64,000 nt of DNA, from assembly GCA_028688225.1 (NCBI GenBank), contig JAQTYQ010000006.1, positions 62,001 to 126,000 of the forward strand, given 5' to 3'. Below, in pieces: positions 43,724 through 54,099 of this stretch. A program made the position numbers and the translations under genes. Positions within the stretch are counted from its first letter, which is position 1, and every line of letters starts with the position of its first letter. The notes beneath the pieces were generated by a model. That model worked only from the letters and a program-made list of their open reading frames with translations. It did no database searches and was not told the DNA's origin. Source of the DNA: Opitutaceae bacterium (lineage in GTDB: Bacteria; Verrucomicrobiota; Verrucomicrobiia; Opitutales; Opitutaceae).

Positions 43724-43934
43724 GGGGGACCGACCGGCGGTTTGGGGTGGCCTGAGATTCCCCTAATTTATTAGGCGATGGACGAGGAAAGACAAGACCG
43801 GACCCGCTGGGGTAGTGACCTTATATGTCCCCCGCCGGAGGCGTCTGCTTTTCCAACCACGAGGATGCGCAGTGCCCTTTTCGCATCGGCCGGATGGCTC
43901 GTGCCGAACGCCCCTCCCCTGCCGGCCGGGCCGC

Positions 43935-44138
43935 TCAGTCGCCGGACCGCTTGCGACGGGTAAACAGCAGCAGCACCGCGCCGAACAGCGCGAAGACCGC
44001 GCCCCAGAGCAGGTTCACGTTCTGGCCGAGCGAATGCCGGGCATAGATGGCCGGATCGGACGTGAAGCCGAAGACGACGAGGACGAGGCCGAGGATGAGA
44101 AAGAGCAGGCCGAGCGGGATGCGAACGTCGAGATGCAT
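43935..44138 (-). CDS. small two-TM membrane protein
   Basis: MHLDVRIPLGLLFLILGLVLVVFGFTSDPAIYARHSLGQNVNLLWGAVFALFGAVLLLF. Confidence 0.6.
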   Translation of the reverse strand: MHLDVRIPLGLLFLILGLVLVVFGFTSDPAIYARHSLGQNVNLLWGAVFALFGAVLLLFTRRKRSGD

Positions 44139-44332
44139 GGCGGCAGGGAGTAAGGTGTAAGGGTTAAGGGTTAGCGGCCTGTTCAGAAGCGGGACCGATA
44201 CGTCCTCGGACCCGGTTTGGTTTGCCCGCGTCCGCGAAGCGGGCGCGGGGCAAGGCGCCGGCAACCGTCTCCGTAAACGCTGCTGCATCTTCCATCCATA
44301 AGCCTCCGTTGGGTCCTGAAGTGGCGCCTTGC

Positions 44333-46099
44333 TTACCAGAAGAGGATGTTGAGCAGGAGGGCCGCCGCGAGCACGAACCCGCCGAGGATCGCCGGGCGCG
44401 CGTACCACTTCGTGCCCTCGTCGCGGATCTTTTCCGTGAGCGAGTAAACCAGGCCCCGGAGCTGGTCATCGGTCTTGTTCGGGCTGGTGGCCAGCGAGAT
44501 GGCAATGGTGCCGAGCAAGCAGCCGAAAAAGGCGAAGATGGCCATCCAGAAGTTCTGCGCCATCGAGCTGGAGAAGAACCAGTGCGCGCCCATCCAGCCA
44601 CCCTTGATCCCGGCGGTCTCGCCGACCGGCAGGGTCAGGCCGTGGAAGACGGCGGCGGAGAGCGTGCCGAGCAGCAGGCCGAAGAACGCGCCATGGCCCG
44701 TGGCGCGCCGCCAGAACATGCCGAGCAGGAAGATCGCGAAGAGCGGCGCGTTGACGAAGCCGAACACGAGCTGGAGCATGTCCATGATGTTGTTGAACTG
44801 CCGGGCCGTGTAGGCGCAGGCCACGCTGAGGAGCAGTCCGGCCACCGTGGTAATCCGGCCCACCTGCACGAGGTGGGCGTCGCTGGAATTTTTGTGCAGG
44901 TAGCTCTGGTACAGATCGTAGGTGAACACCGTGTTGAACGCGGTGACATTGCCCGCCATGCCGGACATGAAGGAGGCCATGAGCGCGGTCAGGCCGATGC
45001 CGAGCATGCCGTTGGGGAAATACTGCGCGAGCAGGGCCGGCACGACCATGTTGTAGTTGGGCGAGCCATCGGCGGCCGACGGCAGCTGGAAGCCCGAGCC
45101 TTTCTGCCAGAGCCCGACCGCGAGCATGCCGGGCAGGATCACCAGCGCGGGAAACAGCATCTTGGGGATGGCGGCGAGAAGGGGCGTGCGCCGGGCGGCG
45201 CCCATGTCCTTGGCGGCCATGGCGCGCTGCACCACGAGGAAATCGGTGCACCAGTAACCGAAGGAAAGCACGAAGCCGAGGCCCATCGCGAGGCCGAACC
45301 ACTCGACGCCCATCGGATTGGCCTTCGCGCTGCCCATGTAAGCCCACGAGTGTGACCAGGCGCCCGGCATGCCTTGGGCCGTGGAGTAATCCTGGAGCTG
45401 CGTCATGAGACCGCTCCACCCGCCGATGTCCTTCAGGCCGAGGAGCACGAGCGGCAGCAGGCCCAGCACGATCAGGAAAAATTGCAGCACCTCGTTGTAG
45501 ATCGCCGAGGTGAGGCCGCCGGTGTAGATGTAGATCAGCACGATCAGGCTCGAGACGAGGATGCAGAGGTTGTAGTCGAACCCGAGGATCGAGTGCAGCA
45601 GCAGGGCCAGGGCGTGCATCGAGATGCCCGAGGAAAAGACGGTCATCACGGCGAAGGAAAGCGCGTTGAAGGCGCGGGTCTTCTCGTCGAAGCGGAGCTT
45701 CAAGTACTCGGGCACCGAGCGGGCCTTCGAGCCGTAGTAGAACGGCATCATGAAAACACCGACGAAGACCATGGCCGGAATGGCGCCGATCCAGTAGAAG
45801 TGGCTCGTGGCGATGCCGTACTTCGCGCCCGAGGCGGCCATGCCGATGACCTCCTGCGCCCCGAGATTGGCGCCGATGAAACCGAGCGCGCAGACCCAGG
45901 CCGGCAGCGAGCGACCCGACTCGAAGAAGTCGGCGCTCGTCTTGAGGTATTTCCGCAGAATCCAGCCGATGGCGATGACGAAGGCGAAATAGATCGCCAG
46001 AATCAGGTAATCGACGCCGGCCAGCTTGAGCATCACCTCATGAACCGCGCGGCCGGCGGCGGACCCATCAGTAGCAGCCAGGAGGGGGGTGGAGTGCAT
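44333..46099 (-). CDS. sodium:solute symporter (SSS family)
   Basis: LGFIGANLGAQEVIGMAASGAKYGIATSHFYWIGAIPAMVFVGVFMMPFYYGSKARSVPEYL. Confidence 0.9.
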   Translation of the reverse strand: MHSTPLLAATDGSAAGRAVHEVMLKLAGVDYLILAIYFAFVIAIGWILRKYLKTSADFFESGRSLPAWVCALGFIGANLGAQEVIGMAASGAKYGIATSHFYWIGAIPAMVFVGVFMMPFYYGSKARSVPEYLKLRFDEKTRAFNALSFAVMTVFSSGISMHALALLLHSILGFDYNLCILVSSLIVLIYIYTGGLTSAIYNEVLQFFLIVLGLLPLVLLGLKDIGGWSGLMTQLQDYSTAQGMPGAWSHSWAYMGSAKANPMGVEWFGLAMGLGFVLSFGYWCTDFLVVQRAMAAKDMGAARRTPLLAAIPKMLFPALVILPGMLAVGLWQKGSGFQLPSAADGSPNYNMVVPALLAQYFPNGMLGIGLTALMASFMSGMAGNVTAFNTVFTYDLYQSYLHKNSSDAHLVQVGRITTVAGLLLSVACAYTARQFNNIMDMLQLVFGFVNAPLFAIFLLGMFWRRATGHGAFFGLLLGTLSAAVFHGLTLPVGETAGIKGGWMGAHWFFSSSMAQNFWMAIFAFFGCLLGTIAISLATSPNKTDDQLRGLVYSLTEKIRDEGTKWYARPAILGGFVLAAALLLNILFW

Positions 46100-46267
46100 G
46101 CAGAGGTTGGTGGAAAAGAAGCCACAAAGCCGTAGCCGACCACCACAGGCTTGGAAAGACTTTTGATTCCGCAGGTTTCAGCCAGGCCGCCGCGGTCGAA
46201 CCAAGATTCTCCCGGACAAACCATCACACCTTGCGGTGGAGCCCGCCGTCGTCAACTCCCGTCCGGT

Positions 46268-47485
46268 TCAGCCGCGCGGGGCGGATCTGGCCACGCGAAG
46301 ATAAATAAGGAAGGCAGCCAGCCCCAGAGCCAGAAGCACGCCTTCGCCCAAGGCCAGAGTGAGCGACGAAGTCCAGACCAGCGGCGCCACGACCGCCGTG
46401 GCGAGAGCGTTGCCGGCGGTCTGGACGAAACTTTGACAAGAAGAAGCCAGCCCCCGTTGCTCGGGAAAAAGATCCAGCGCCATCAGTGCCAGGCTGGGCA
46501 TGGCCAGCGCCGAGCCGGCAACATAAACGAAGATCGGCAGCACGCTCCACGGCAGTCCGGGCGGCCGCAGCAGGTTGAGCAACAGGTTGCCTCCCGCAGC
46601 CGCGATCATGATCCCGTAGCCCCACCACACCGTCTGCCGCCGGGAGATGCGACCGGCGCTCCGGCCCGAGAGCCAGGCGCCGGATACGATGCCGGCCGTG
46701 GCCGGTCCAAACAGCCAGAGAAAACCGGTCTCCCCGACGTGCAGCTGGTTGATCAGAAACTCCGGTGCCGACACGATATAGATGAAGATCGCGGCAAAGT
46801 TGAAGGTGATCGCGAACGATAGTGCCATAAAAGGCCCCGCCCGCAGCACCCGGTTGTAGGCGCCCAGCAGATAGCCGATGTTCAGCGGCTGCCGCTGCTC
46901 CCGGGCCAGCGTCTCCGGCAGCGCGCGCCAGCAAAGCAGCCACACGCCGCCGGCGAACAGCACCAGGAAGACGAACACCGCCCGCCAGCCGAACCAGACA
47001 TGCAGCCAGCCGCCGAGCACCGGCGCCACCGCCGGCGCCACGGCAAACACCAGCGTCACCTGCGACATGAGCCGCTGGGCCTCGGCCCCGTCCAGCACAT
47101 CGCGCACGATGGCGCGGCCGATGACCATGCCGGCCCCGGCGGTCATGCCCTGCAGGACGCGGAATGTCAGCAGGCTCTCGATGCTCCAGGCCAGCGCGCA
47201 TCCCGCCGAGGCCAGCAGGAACAACGCCAGCGCCACGAGTGTCACCCGCCGCCGCCCGAGCGCATCGGAGATCGCACCATGCCAGAGCGTCATGAGCGCG
47301 AAGGGCGCCAGGTAGGCGGTCAGGGTCTGCTGCACCAGCAGCGGCGAGGCACCGAAGGTGCGGCCGATTTCCGGCATCGACGGCAGATAGGCGTCGATGG
47401 AAAAGGGGCCGACCGCCGAAAGCGCGGCCAGCATCGCGGCTAGTCCGCGGTGGCGGTGGGCGGCTGGCTGGGAAAGGTTGGCCAT
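46268..47485 (-). CDS. Bcr/CflA-type MFS multidrug transporter
   Basis: FSIDAYLPSMPEIGRTFGASPLLVQQTLTAYLAPFALMTLWHGAISDALGRRRV. Confidence 0.88.
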   Translation of the reverse strand: MANLSQPAAHRHRGLAAMLAALSAVGPFSIDAYLPSMPEIGRTFGASPLLVQQTLTAYLAPFALMTLWHGAISDALGRRRVTLVALALFLLASAGCALAWSIESLLTFRVLQGMTAGAGMVIGRAIVRDVLDGAEAQRLMSQVTLVFAVAPAVAPVLGGWLHVWFGWRAVFVFLVLFAGGVWLLCWRALPETLAREQRQPLNIGYLLGAYNRVLRAGPFMALSFAITFNFAAIFIYIVSAPEFLINQLHVGETGFLWLFGPATAGIVSGAWLSGRSAGRISRRQTVWWGYGIMIAAAGGNLLLNLLRPPGLPWSVLPIFVYVAGSALAMPSLALMALDLFPEQRGLASSCQSFVQTAGNALATAVVAPLVWTSSLTLALGEGVLLALGLAAFLIYLRVARSAPRG

Positions 47486-47621
47486 GGGGAACCGGTCATC
47501 ATGAGACCGCCGGCCGCCGGCGACAAACCCTGTTTGCAGGGCCTGCGCCGCCCGCGTCTCCAGGCCTGGAAGCGGCGTTCCGGCGGAACCGGCATCCCGG
47601 TCCACGAGTCTAACTGCCCTC

Positions 47622-48131
47622 GTGAACAGCAAAATCACCCTTCTCCTGGCCGCGGCCCTGTCAACCCTCGGCAACGGATGCGTGGGCACCGGCCCGAATA
47701 CCCAGCAGGGAGCCGTGGGCGGCGCGGCGGTGGGTGCCGTGGCCGGCGGCATCATCGGCAACAACAGCCGCAGCCACGACACGGTTGGCGGCGCGCTGAT
47801 CGGCGCCCTCGCAGGCGCAATCGCCGGCGGCACGATCGGCAACAGTCTCGACCATCAGCGCGGCACGATCTACCGCTCCGAAGCCGAGGCGACGACCGAC
47901 GTCGTGGTGGACGAGCCCCCGCCTCCACCGGCCCCGCCGACGGAGGTGGTCACGGTCCAGCCCGGCCCCGCCGCCATCTGGGTGGGCGGCTACTGGGTCT
48001 ACACCGGCTACCGCTATGAGTGGGTGCGCGGCCACTGGGAAGTGCCGCCGCCGCACTGCCGCTCGTTCGTCACCCCGCACTGGGGGCGCCGCCGCGGCAA
48101 TTATGTCTATATCCAGGGCTACTGGCGCTGA
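47622..48131 (+). CDS. glycine-zipper protein with YXWGXW-like C-terminus
   Basis: GAVGGAAVGAVAGGIIGNN...GGALIGALAGAIAGGTIG; WVGGYWVYTGYRYEWVRGHWEVPPP. Confidence 0.7.
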   Translation: MNSKITLLLAAALSTLGNGCVGTGPNTQQGAVGGAAVGAVAGGIIGNNSRSHDTVGGALIGALAGAIAGGTIGNSLDHQRGTIYRSEAEATTDVVVDEPPPPPAPPTEVVTVQPGPAAIWVGGYWVYTGYRYEWVRGHWEVPPPHCRSFVTPHWGRRRGNYVYIQGYWR

Positions 48132-48350
48132 GCCCGGGCGATGATCTTGGAGCCGGCCCGGCGCGTCCCGCGTGCGTCCGGTCGACAGCGACGGCCATGT
48201 TCCCGCCGCCGGCATGACAGGCGCAGCCGGACAAACGCGCCGCTAAGGGATCCTCAGCCGCCCACCCTGCCGGCCCGGAATCCCGAGGCACTGTGCCGTT
48301 GATTCACTTTTTATCGCCTCGGCGACCAGGGGTTGTTTCAGTGTCCGGAT

Positions 48351-50849
48351 ATGCGGACCGTCGACCTCACCTCTCACTGGGAATTCCACCATCCAGAACA
48401 CCGGCGCTGGTTTCCAGCCCGGGTGCCCGGCTGCGTGCATACCGACCTGCACCGCCACGGCTTGATCCCCGATCCATTCTACGGCGTCAACGAACACCGC
48501 CTCCAATGGATCGAGCGCCTGGACTGGACGTACCGCACCGCATTCGACCTTCCGGCCGACCTGCTCCGCGAGGAGGAGGTGGAATTGGTGTGCGAGGGCC
48601 TCGACACGCTGGCCACGCTGGTGCTGAACGGCGAGACCATCGGCCGCACCGAGAACATGTTTTGCGGCTACCGCTTCCCGGTGCGATCGCAGCTCCGCCC
48701 GGGCCGGAATGTCCTCGAAGTCACCTTTGCCAACACCCTCGACTACCTGCGGGCCCACGAGGCCTGGCAGCCGGTCAAGGAGCGCAATGATCCCGTGGGC
48801 GGCCGCTCGCGCATCCGCAAGGAGCAGTGCCAGTATAGCTGGGATTGGGGTCCGCGTTTCGTGACCTGCGGCGTCTGGCGGCCGCTGCGCTTGGAAGCCT
48901 GGTCGCGCAACCGGCTCGCAGACGTGCAGGTCAAGCAGCTGCATGCCGCCGATGGCACGGTGACCCTGCTGGCCATGCCCGCGCCGACCCGGCCCGAGGT
49001 AACTGCGCGTTTCCGTGTGTCCTGTTCATTCGGAGATGCGGTCATCGGCGAGGCGGTCGGCACGGGCCCGGAGCTGTCGCTCAAGATCCCGCACCCCCGG
49101 CTCTGGTGGCCCGCGGGTCAGGGCGACCAACCCCTCTATCTGGTGCGGGTGGAACTGCTCGACGCCGCGGGCGCCGTTGCCGACATCTGGCAGCGGCGCA
49201 TCGGCCTGCGGACGGTCGAGCTGGTGCGGGAAAAGGATCCCGCCGGCGAGAGCTTCTTCTTCCGGGTCAACGGCCGGCCCATCTTTGCCAAGGGCGCGAA
49301 CTGGATTCCCGACCACGCCTTCGTCACGGAATGCACCCGCGCGAGCTACGCCGACCGGCTGCACTCGGCCGTCGGGGCGCACATGAACATGCTGCGGGTC
49401 TGGGGCGGCGGCGTCTACGAAGCCGATGATTTTTACGACTTGTGCGACGAACTCGGCCTGCTCGTCTGGCAGGACTTCATGTTCGCCTGCGCCCTGTATC
49501 CGGGCGCGCCGGAGTACTGCGAACTCGTCCGCGCCGAGGCGGCGCACCAGGTCCGGCGCCTGCGCCACCATGCCTGCCTCGCCCTCTGGTGCGGCAACAA
49601 CGAGATCCCGATGATGGACATCCTCTTCGACGTGCTGCGCCGCGACCGGGAGAAGGCGGGAAATTACGCGCGCATTTTCCACGAGGTGCTGCCCCAGGCC
49701 GTGGCCGCGCACGATGGCGTCACCCCCTACTGGCCGTCGTCGCCGTGGACGCCGCCCGAACTCTTTGCCGACGCCAATGCGCAAGGGGCCGGGGATGTGC
49801 ATTATTGGGAGGTGTGGCATGCCCGCGCCCCGGTGAAAAGCTACGAGCGGCTCGAGGTGCGGTTCTGCTCGGAGTTCGGCATGCAATCATACCCCTCCGC
49901 CGAATTGGCCGCGACCTTCTGCCCGCCGGAATCGCTGAACGTGTTCTCCCCGGTGATGGAAAGCCACCAGAAGCACGGCAGCGGCAACGCGACGATGCTG
50001 CACTACATGTCGCAGCGCTATCGCTACGCCTCCGGCTACCGCCATCTGGCGTACCTGTCGCAGCTCAACCAGGCCTGGTGCATGAAGGTCGGCATCGAGC
50101 ATTTCCGGCACCGCATGCCGTTCACCATGGGCGCCCTTTACTGGCAGATCAACGACTGCTGGCCCGTGGCCTCCTGGAGTTCGATCGAATTCGGCGGCCA
50201 GTGGAAGGCGCTGCATTACGAGGCCCGCCGGTTCTTCGCGCCCAGCCTGGTTTACCTGCACACACCCGGCGACGTGGAAATCGGCCGTTACAACCGGGTG
50301 CACAACACCATCGACGCCTACGAGATCTTCACCGTTCACGACGGACCCTCGGCCCGTCCGGCGCGCCTGGTCTGGTCGCTGCGCACCCTGGCGGGGCGGC
50401 GGCTTGGCCCCGAGCACTCCCGCGACCTCACGCTCACGCCGGGCGAGTCGGTGCAGCAGGCCGCCTGCGCGCTCACCGAGGCCGGGGCGGAGGCGACGAA
50501 AGAGAGCGTTTATCTCCGCGCGGAACTCCAGGGCGCCGGAGGCGAGGTGCTCTCGCGGCAGACCGCGCTTTTCACCGTGCCGCGATTCATCAACTTCGAA
50601 GACCCCAGGATCAGGGTCGACCTGCGCGCCGCGGCCGGCGGCGCCGTCGAGCTCACGCTCCAGAGCGTCTCCCTGGCCCCTGCCGTGGCCATCGGTTTTG
50701 GCGCCCTCGCCGTCCGGCTCTCCGACAACTGGTTCGACCTGCATGCCGGCGAGCCGCACCGGGTGACCGCCCGTCCGCCGGCGGGCGTCGGCATCGATGA
50801 TCTGCGCGCGGCCCTGACCGTCACCTCGCTCTGGCACAGTTATCAATGA
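48351..50849 (+). CDS. GH2 beta-mannosidase-like
   Basis: RVPGCVHTDLHRHGLIPDPFYGVNE, YSWDWGPRFVTCG, GANWIPDHAF, MLRVWGGGVYEADDFYDLCDELGLLVWQDFMFAC. Confidence 0.92.
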   Translation: MRTVDLTSHWEFHHPEHRRWFPARVPGCVHTDLHRHGLIPDPFYGVNEHRLQWIERLDWTYRTAFDLPADLLREEEVELVCEGLDTLATLVLNGETIGRTENMFCGYRFPVRSQLRPGRNVLEVTFANTLDYLRAHEAWQPVKERNDPVGGRSRIRKEQCQYSWDWGPRFVTCGVWRPLRLEAWSRNRLADVQVKQLHAADGTVTLLAMPAPTRPEVTARFRVSCSFGDAVIGEAVGTGPELSLKIPHPRLWWPAGQGDQPLYLVRVELLDAAGAVADIWQRRIGLRTVELVREKDPAGESFFFRVNGRPIFAKGANWIPDHAFVTECTRASYADRLHSAVGAHMNMLRVWGGGVYEADDFYDLCDELGLLVWQDFMFACALYPGAPEYCELVRAEAAHQVRRLRHHACLALWCGNNEIPMMDILFDVLRRDREKAGNYARIFHEVLPQAVAAHDGVTPYWPSSPWTPPELFADANAQGAGDVHYWEVWHARAPVKSYERLEVRFCSEFGMQSYPSAELAATFCPPESLNVFSPVMESHQKHGSGNATMLHYMSQRYRYASGYRHLAYLSQLNQAWCMKVGIEHFRHRMPFTMGALYWQINDCWPVASWSSIEFGGQWKALHYEARRFFAPSLVYLHTPGDVEIGRYNRVHNTIDAYEIFTVHDGPSARPARLVWSLRTLAGRRLGPEHSRDLTLTPGESVQQAACALTEAGAEATKESVYLRAELQGAGGEVLSRQTALFTVPRFINFEDPRIRVDLRAAAGGAVELTLQSVSLAPAVAIGFGALAVRLSDNWFDLHAGEPHRVTARPPAGVGIDDLRAALTVTSLWHSYQ

Positions 50850-50852
50850 TCG

Positions 50853-51953
50853 ATGAACCGACGCGATTTCATCAGCAGGTCGACCGTGGCGGCAGCCGGC
50901 CTGCTGCTGGCGTCGCGGGGCGCCGCCGCTCCGGCCGGGCAGACATCAACCCAGCCGTGCATCCCCCGCCGGCGGGGCTTCAACCTGACCGAACTGCTCG
51001 GCGGCGAGCCCGGCCAGGCCTTCCGCGAATCCGATTTCGAGTGGATGGCCGGATGGGGCTTCGACTTCGCCCGGCTGCCGATGTCCTACTGGACCTGGTC
51101 CGACCGCCGGGACTGGAAGCAGATCGATGAGCGGGCGTTCGCACCGATCGACCAGGCCATCGAGTACGGCCGGCAGCACGGCATCCATGTCAACCTGGGC
51201 TTTCATCGGATTCCCGGCTACTGCGTCAACCAGCGCGAACTGGAGCCATTCCAGCTATTCGACAGCCCGCGGGAGTCGATGGCGCAGGCGCTCGATGTCG
51301 CCGTCCGGCACTGGCGGTATTTTGCCGAACGCTACCGCGGCATCCCCAGCACGCGGCTCAGCTTCGATCTGCTCAACGAGCCTCCCCGGATGAATGACCA
51401 GTCCCGTTACGTGGAAATCGTCCGGATGCTGGTCGCGGCGATCCGCGAAAAGGACCCTGACCGGCTCATCGTGGCGGACGGCGCGGACATCGGCCAGACG
51501 CCGGTGCCGAGGATCGCGGATCTCGGGCTGGTCCAGAGCACCCGCGGCTATCTGCCCAAGGCGGTCAGCCATTACACGGCCACCTGGGTGCCAAAAAACG
51601 AATTTGAGTCATTGGCGCGTCCGACCTGGCCGCTGGTCGACGCTCAGGGACAAACGTGGGACCGGGAGAAGCTCCGCCAGGAACTGATCGGCAAATGGCA
51701 GCCGCTCGCACAGCAGGGCGTCCCCATTCACGTGGGCGAATGGGGCTGCTTCAACCGCACGCCCCACGCCGTGACCCTCGCCTGGATGAGCGACCTGCTG
51801 GGGCTCTGGCAGGCCGCCGGCTGGGGTTGGGCCCTGTGGAACCTCCGCGGCGCCTTCGGCCTGGTCGACAGCGGACGGGCCGACGTCCGGTATGAGAACT
51901 TTCACGGGCACCAGCTGGACCGGAGGATGCTCGAACTGCTGATCGCCCATTGA
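50853..51953 (+). CDS. GH5 family glycoside hydrolase with Tat-like signal
   Basis: MNRRDFISRSTVAAAGLLLA; RRGFNLTELLGG, FDLLNEPPRM, HVGEWGCFNRTPH. Confidence 0.88.
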   Translation: MNRRDFISRSTVAAAGLLLASRGAAAPAGQTSTQPCIPRRRGFNLTELLGGEPGQAFRESDFEWMAGWGFDFARLPMSYWTWSDRRDWKQIDERAFAPIDQAIEYGRQHGIHVNLGFHRIPGYCVNQRELEPFQLFDSPRESMAQALDVAVRHWRYFAERYRGIPSTRLSFDLLNEPPRMNDQSRYVEIVRMLVAAIREKDPDRLIVADGADIGQTPVPRIADLGLVQSTRGYLPKAVSHYTATWVPKNEFESLARPTWPLVDAQGQTWDREKLRQELIGKWQPLAQQGVPIHVGEWGCFNRTPHAVTLAWMSDLLGLWQAAGWGWALWNLRGAFGLVDSGRADVRYENFHGHQLDRRMLELLIAH

Positions 51954-52189
51954 CCCGGACCGGATCCCCGGCGCGCCGGGTTAACCACGGCGCTTTGGGT
52001 CTTTGCTCGACGCGCCTGTTTCCCAGCCCGTAGGAACGCTCGACCGTGGAATCGCCACCGGGCGGGCGGTGATCCATCCCTCCTGCCCCGCCGCGAACGG
52101 ACCTCGCCGGGCTTGCGATCCGTCCGCCGGCGATTTACCTCCCTCTTGCGTCGTCCCCGGACGGATTTTCCTTCCACCGACCAACCAGC

Positions 52190-53404
52190 ATGGCATCCGA
52201 ACCCAACGCGCTCGACGAACTGAAGATCCATCGCCCCGCGATCCCGTCGCGCACCCCCGGCATCGCGGTGCTGGCGGGCGCGGCCGCGATTGCGCTGCTG
52301 GCCGCCGTGGCGGTCTGGTGGTCGGGCCGGGCGCGGGCCGTGCCCGTGCGCACGGCCCCGGTGCAACCGGCGCCCGCGGGCGGCGACACCACGCTGCTCA
52401 ACGCCTCGGGCTACGTGACGGCCCGGCGGGAGGCGACCGTGTCCTCGAAGGTGACGGGCCCGATCGTCGAGGTGCTGATTGAGGAGGGCATGCGCGTGAC
52501 CGAGGGCCAGGTGCTGGCACGGATCGACGCCTCGAACGTCGAGGCCAACCACCGCCTGGCCGAGGCCCAGCTGGAATCCGCGCGCCAGGCGCTGGGCGAA
52601 ACCTCCGCCGCACTGGAGCAGGCCCGGCGGACCCTGCACCGCACGACGGAACTGGCGGCCAAGCACGTGGCCAGTCCGGCCGACCTGGACCGTGCCCGCG
52701 CGGATGCGGAAACTCTGCAGGCGCGGCTGGCCCATCAACGCGCGGACGTGAACGTGGCGGAGCACAGCCTCGGCCTGTGGCGGCAGCAGCTTGAGGACAC
52801 GGTCATCCGTGCGCCCTTCGCCGGCATCGTCACCTCCAAGAACGCCCAGCCGGGCGAAATGATCTCGCCCATGTCGGCCGGCGGCGGCTTCACGCGCACC
52901 GGCATCTGCACCATCGTGGACATGAGCTCGCTGGAGGTGGAGGTGGATGTGAACGAGAGCTACATCAACCGCGTGACACCCGGCCAGCCCGTGGTGGTCA
53001 CGCTCGACTCGTATCCCGACTGGCGCATTCCCGCCAAGGTCATCGCCATCATCCCGACCGCCGACCGCCAGAAGGCCACCGTCCGGGTGCGCGTCGGTTT
53101 CGACAGCCTCGATCCCCGGATCCTGCCCGACATGGGGCTGAAGGTCGCGTTTCAAAGCGCCGACGGGAAACAGCCCGCACGCCGCGGCGTCACCATCCCC
53201 CGGAGCGCCGTGCGCCGCATCGACGGGCGCGATGCCGTGTGGGTCGTGCGCGACAGCCGTGCCGAGCGGCGCGCGATCGCGGTCGACCTGACGCGCGGGG
53301 ACGTGGTCACGGTCTCCGGCGGGCTGGAGGCCGGCGAGCAGGTCGTGATTGAAGGACCGGAAACCCTGGCCGAGGGAGCCCGCGTGAAGGAGAAACCATT
53401 ATGA
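52190..53404 (+). CDS. HlyD/MacA-type periplasmic adaptor subunit
   Basis: GYVTARREATVSSKVTGPIVEVLIEEGMRVTEGQVLARID; VIRAPFAGIVTSKNAQPGEMIS. Confidence 0.9.
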   Translation: MASEPNALDELKIHRPAIPSRTPGIAVLAGAAAIALLAAVAVWWSGRARAVPVRTAPVQPAPAGGDTTLLNASGYVTARREATVSSKVTGPIVEVLIEEGMRVTEGQVLARIDASNVEANHRLAEAQLESARQALGETSAALEQARRTLHRTTELAAKHVASPADLDRARADAETLQARLAHQRADVNVAEHSLGLWRQQLEDTVIRAPFAGIVTSKNAQPGEMISPMSAGGGFTRTGICTIVDMSSLEVEVDVNESYINRVTPGQPVVVTLDSYPDWRIPAKVIAIIPTADRQKATVRVRVGFDSLDPRILPDMGLKVAFQSADGKQPARRGVTIPRSAVRRIDGRDAVWVVRDSRAERRAIAVDLTRGDVVTVSGGLEAGEQVVIEGPETLAEGARVKEKPL

Positions 53405-54099
53405 GCACAAGCGATGGCGTCCTGGTCCGCGTCCACGACGTGGAAAAAGTCTTTCACCGTGGTTCCGAGGAAATCCACGTTCTGACCGGCCTCGGCCTGG
53501 AGGTGCCGCGGGGCGAGTTTCTTGCGCTCATGGGCCCCTCGGGTTCGGGCAAATCGACCCTGCTCAACCTCATCGGCGGCCTGGACCGCGCGACCCGGGG
53601 CACGGTCGAGATCGGCGGCGAGCGGGTGGACCAGATGTCCGAGCGGAAACTCGCGGCCTGGCGCGCCCGGCACGTCGGTCTGGTCTTTCAATTCTACAAC
53701 CTGCTCCCGGTGCTGACCGCCGAGCGCAACATCGAGCTGCCGCTCCTGCTCACGCACCTGGCAAAGGCGGAGCGCCGCCGGCATGTCGAAACCGCGCTGC
53801 GCGCCGTCGGTCTGACTCATCGCGCCCGGCATTTCCCCCGCCAGCTTTCGGGCGGCGAGCAGCAGCGCGTCGGCATCGCGCGCGCGATTGTGACGGATCC
53901 CACCATCCTGCTCTGCGACGAGCCGACGGGCGACCTCGACCGCAAATCTGGCGACGAGATCCTGAGCCTGCTCCAGGCGCTCAACCGCGAGCAGGGCAAG
54001 ACCATCATCATGGTCACGCACGATCCCCATGCCTCGGCGCGGGCCAGCCGGACGGTGTACCTCAACAAGGGCCAGCTGTTCGCGGAGAACCCGGGATGA
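53401..54099 (+). CDS. ABC transporter ATP-binding protein (MacB/LolD type)
   Basis: MGPSGSGKSTLLNLIGGLDRATRGTV, LSGGEQQRVGIARAIV, LCDEPTGDLD. Confidence 0.95.
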   Translation: MSTSDGVLVRVHDVEKVFHRGSEEIHVLTGLGLEVPRGEFLALMGPSGSGKSTLLNLIGGLDRATRGTVEIGGERVDQMSERKLAAWRARHVGLVFQFYNLLPVLTAERNIELPLLLTHLAKAERRRHVETALRAVGLTHRARHFPRQLSGGEQQRVGIARAIVTDPTILLCDEPTGDLDRKSGDEILSLLQALNREQGKTIIMVTHDPHASARASRTVYLNKGQLFAENPG

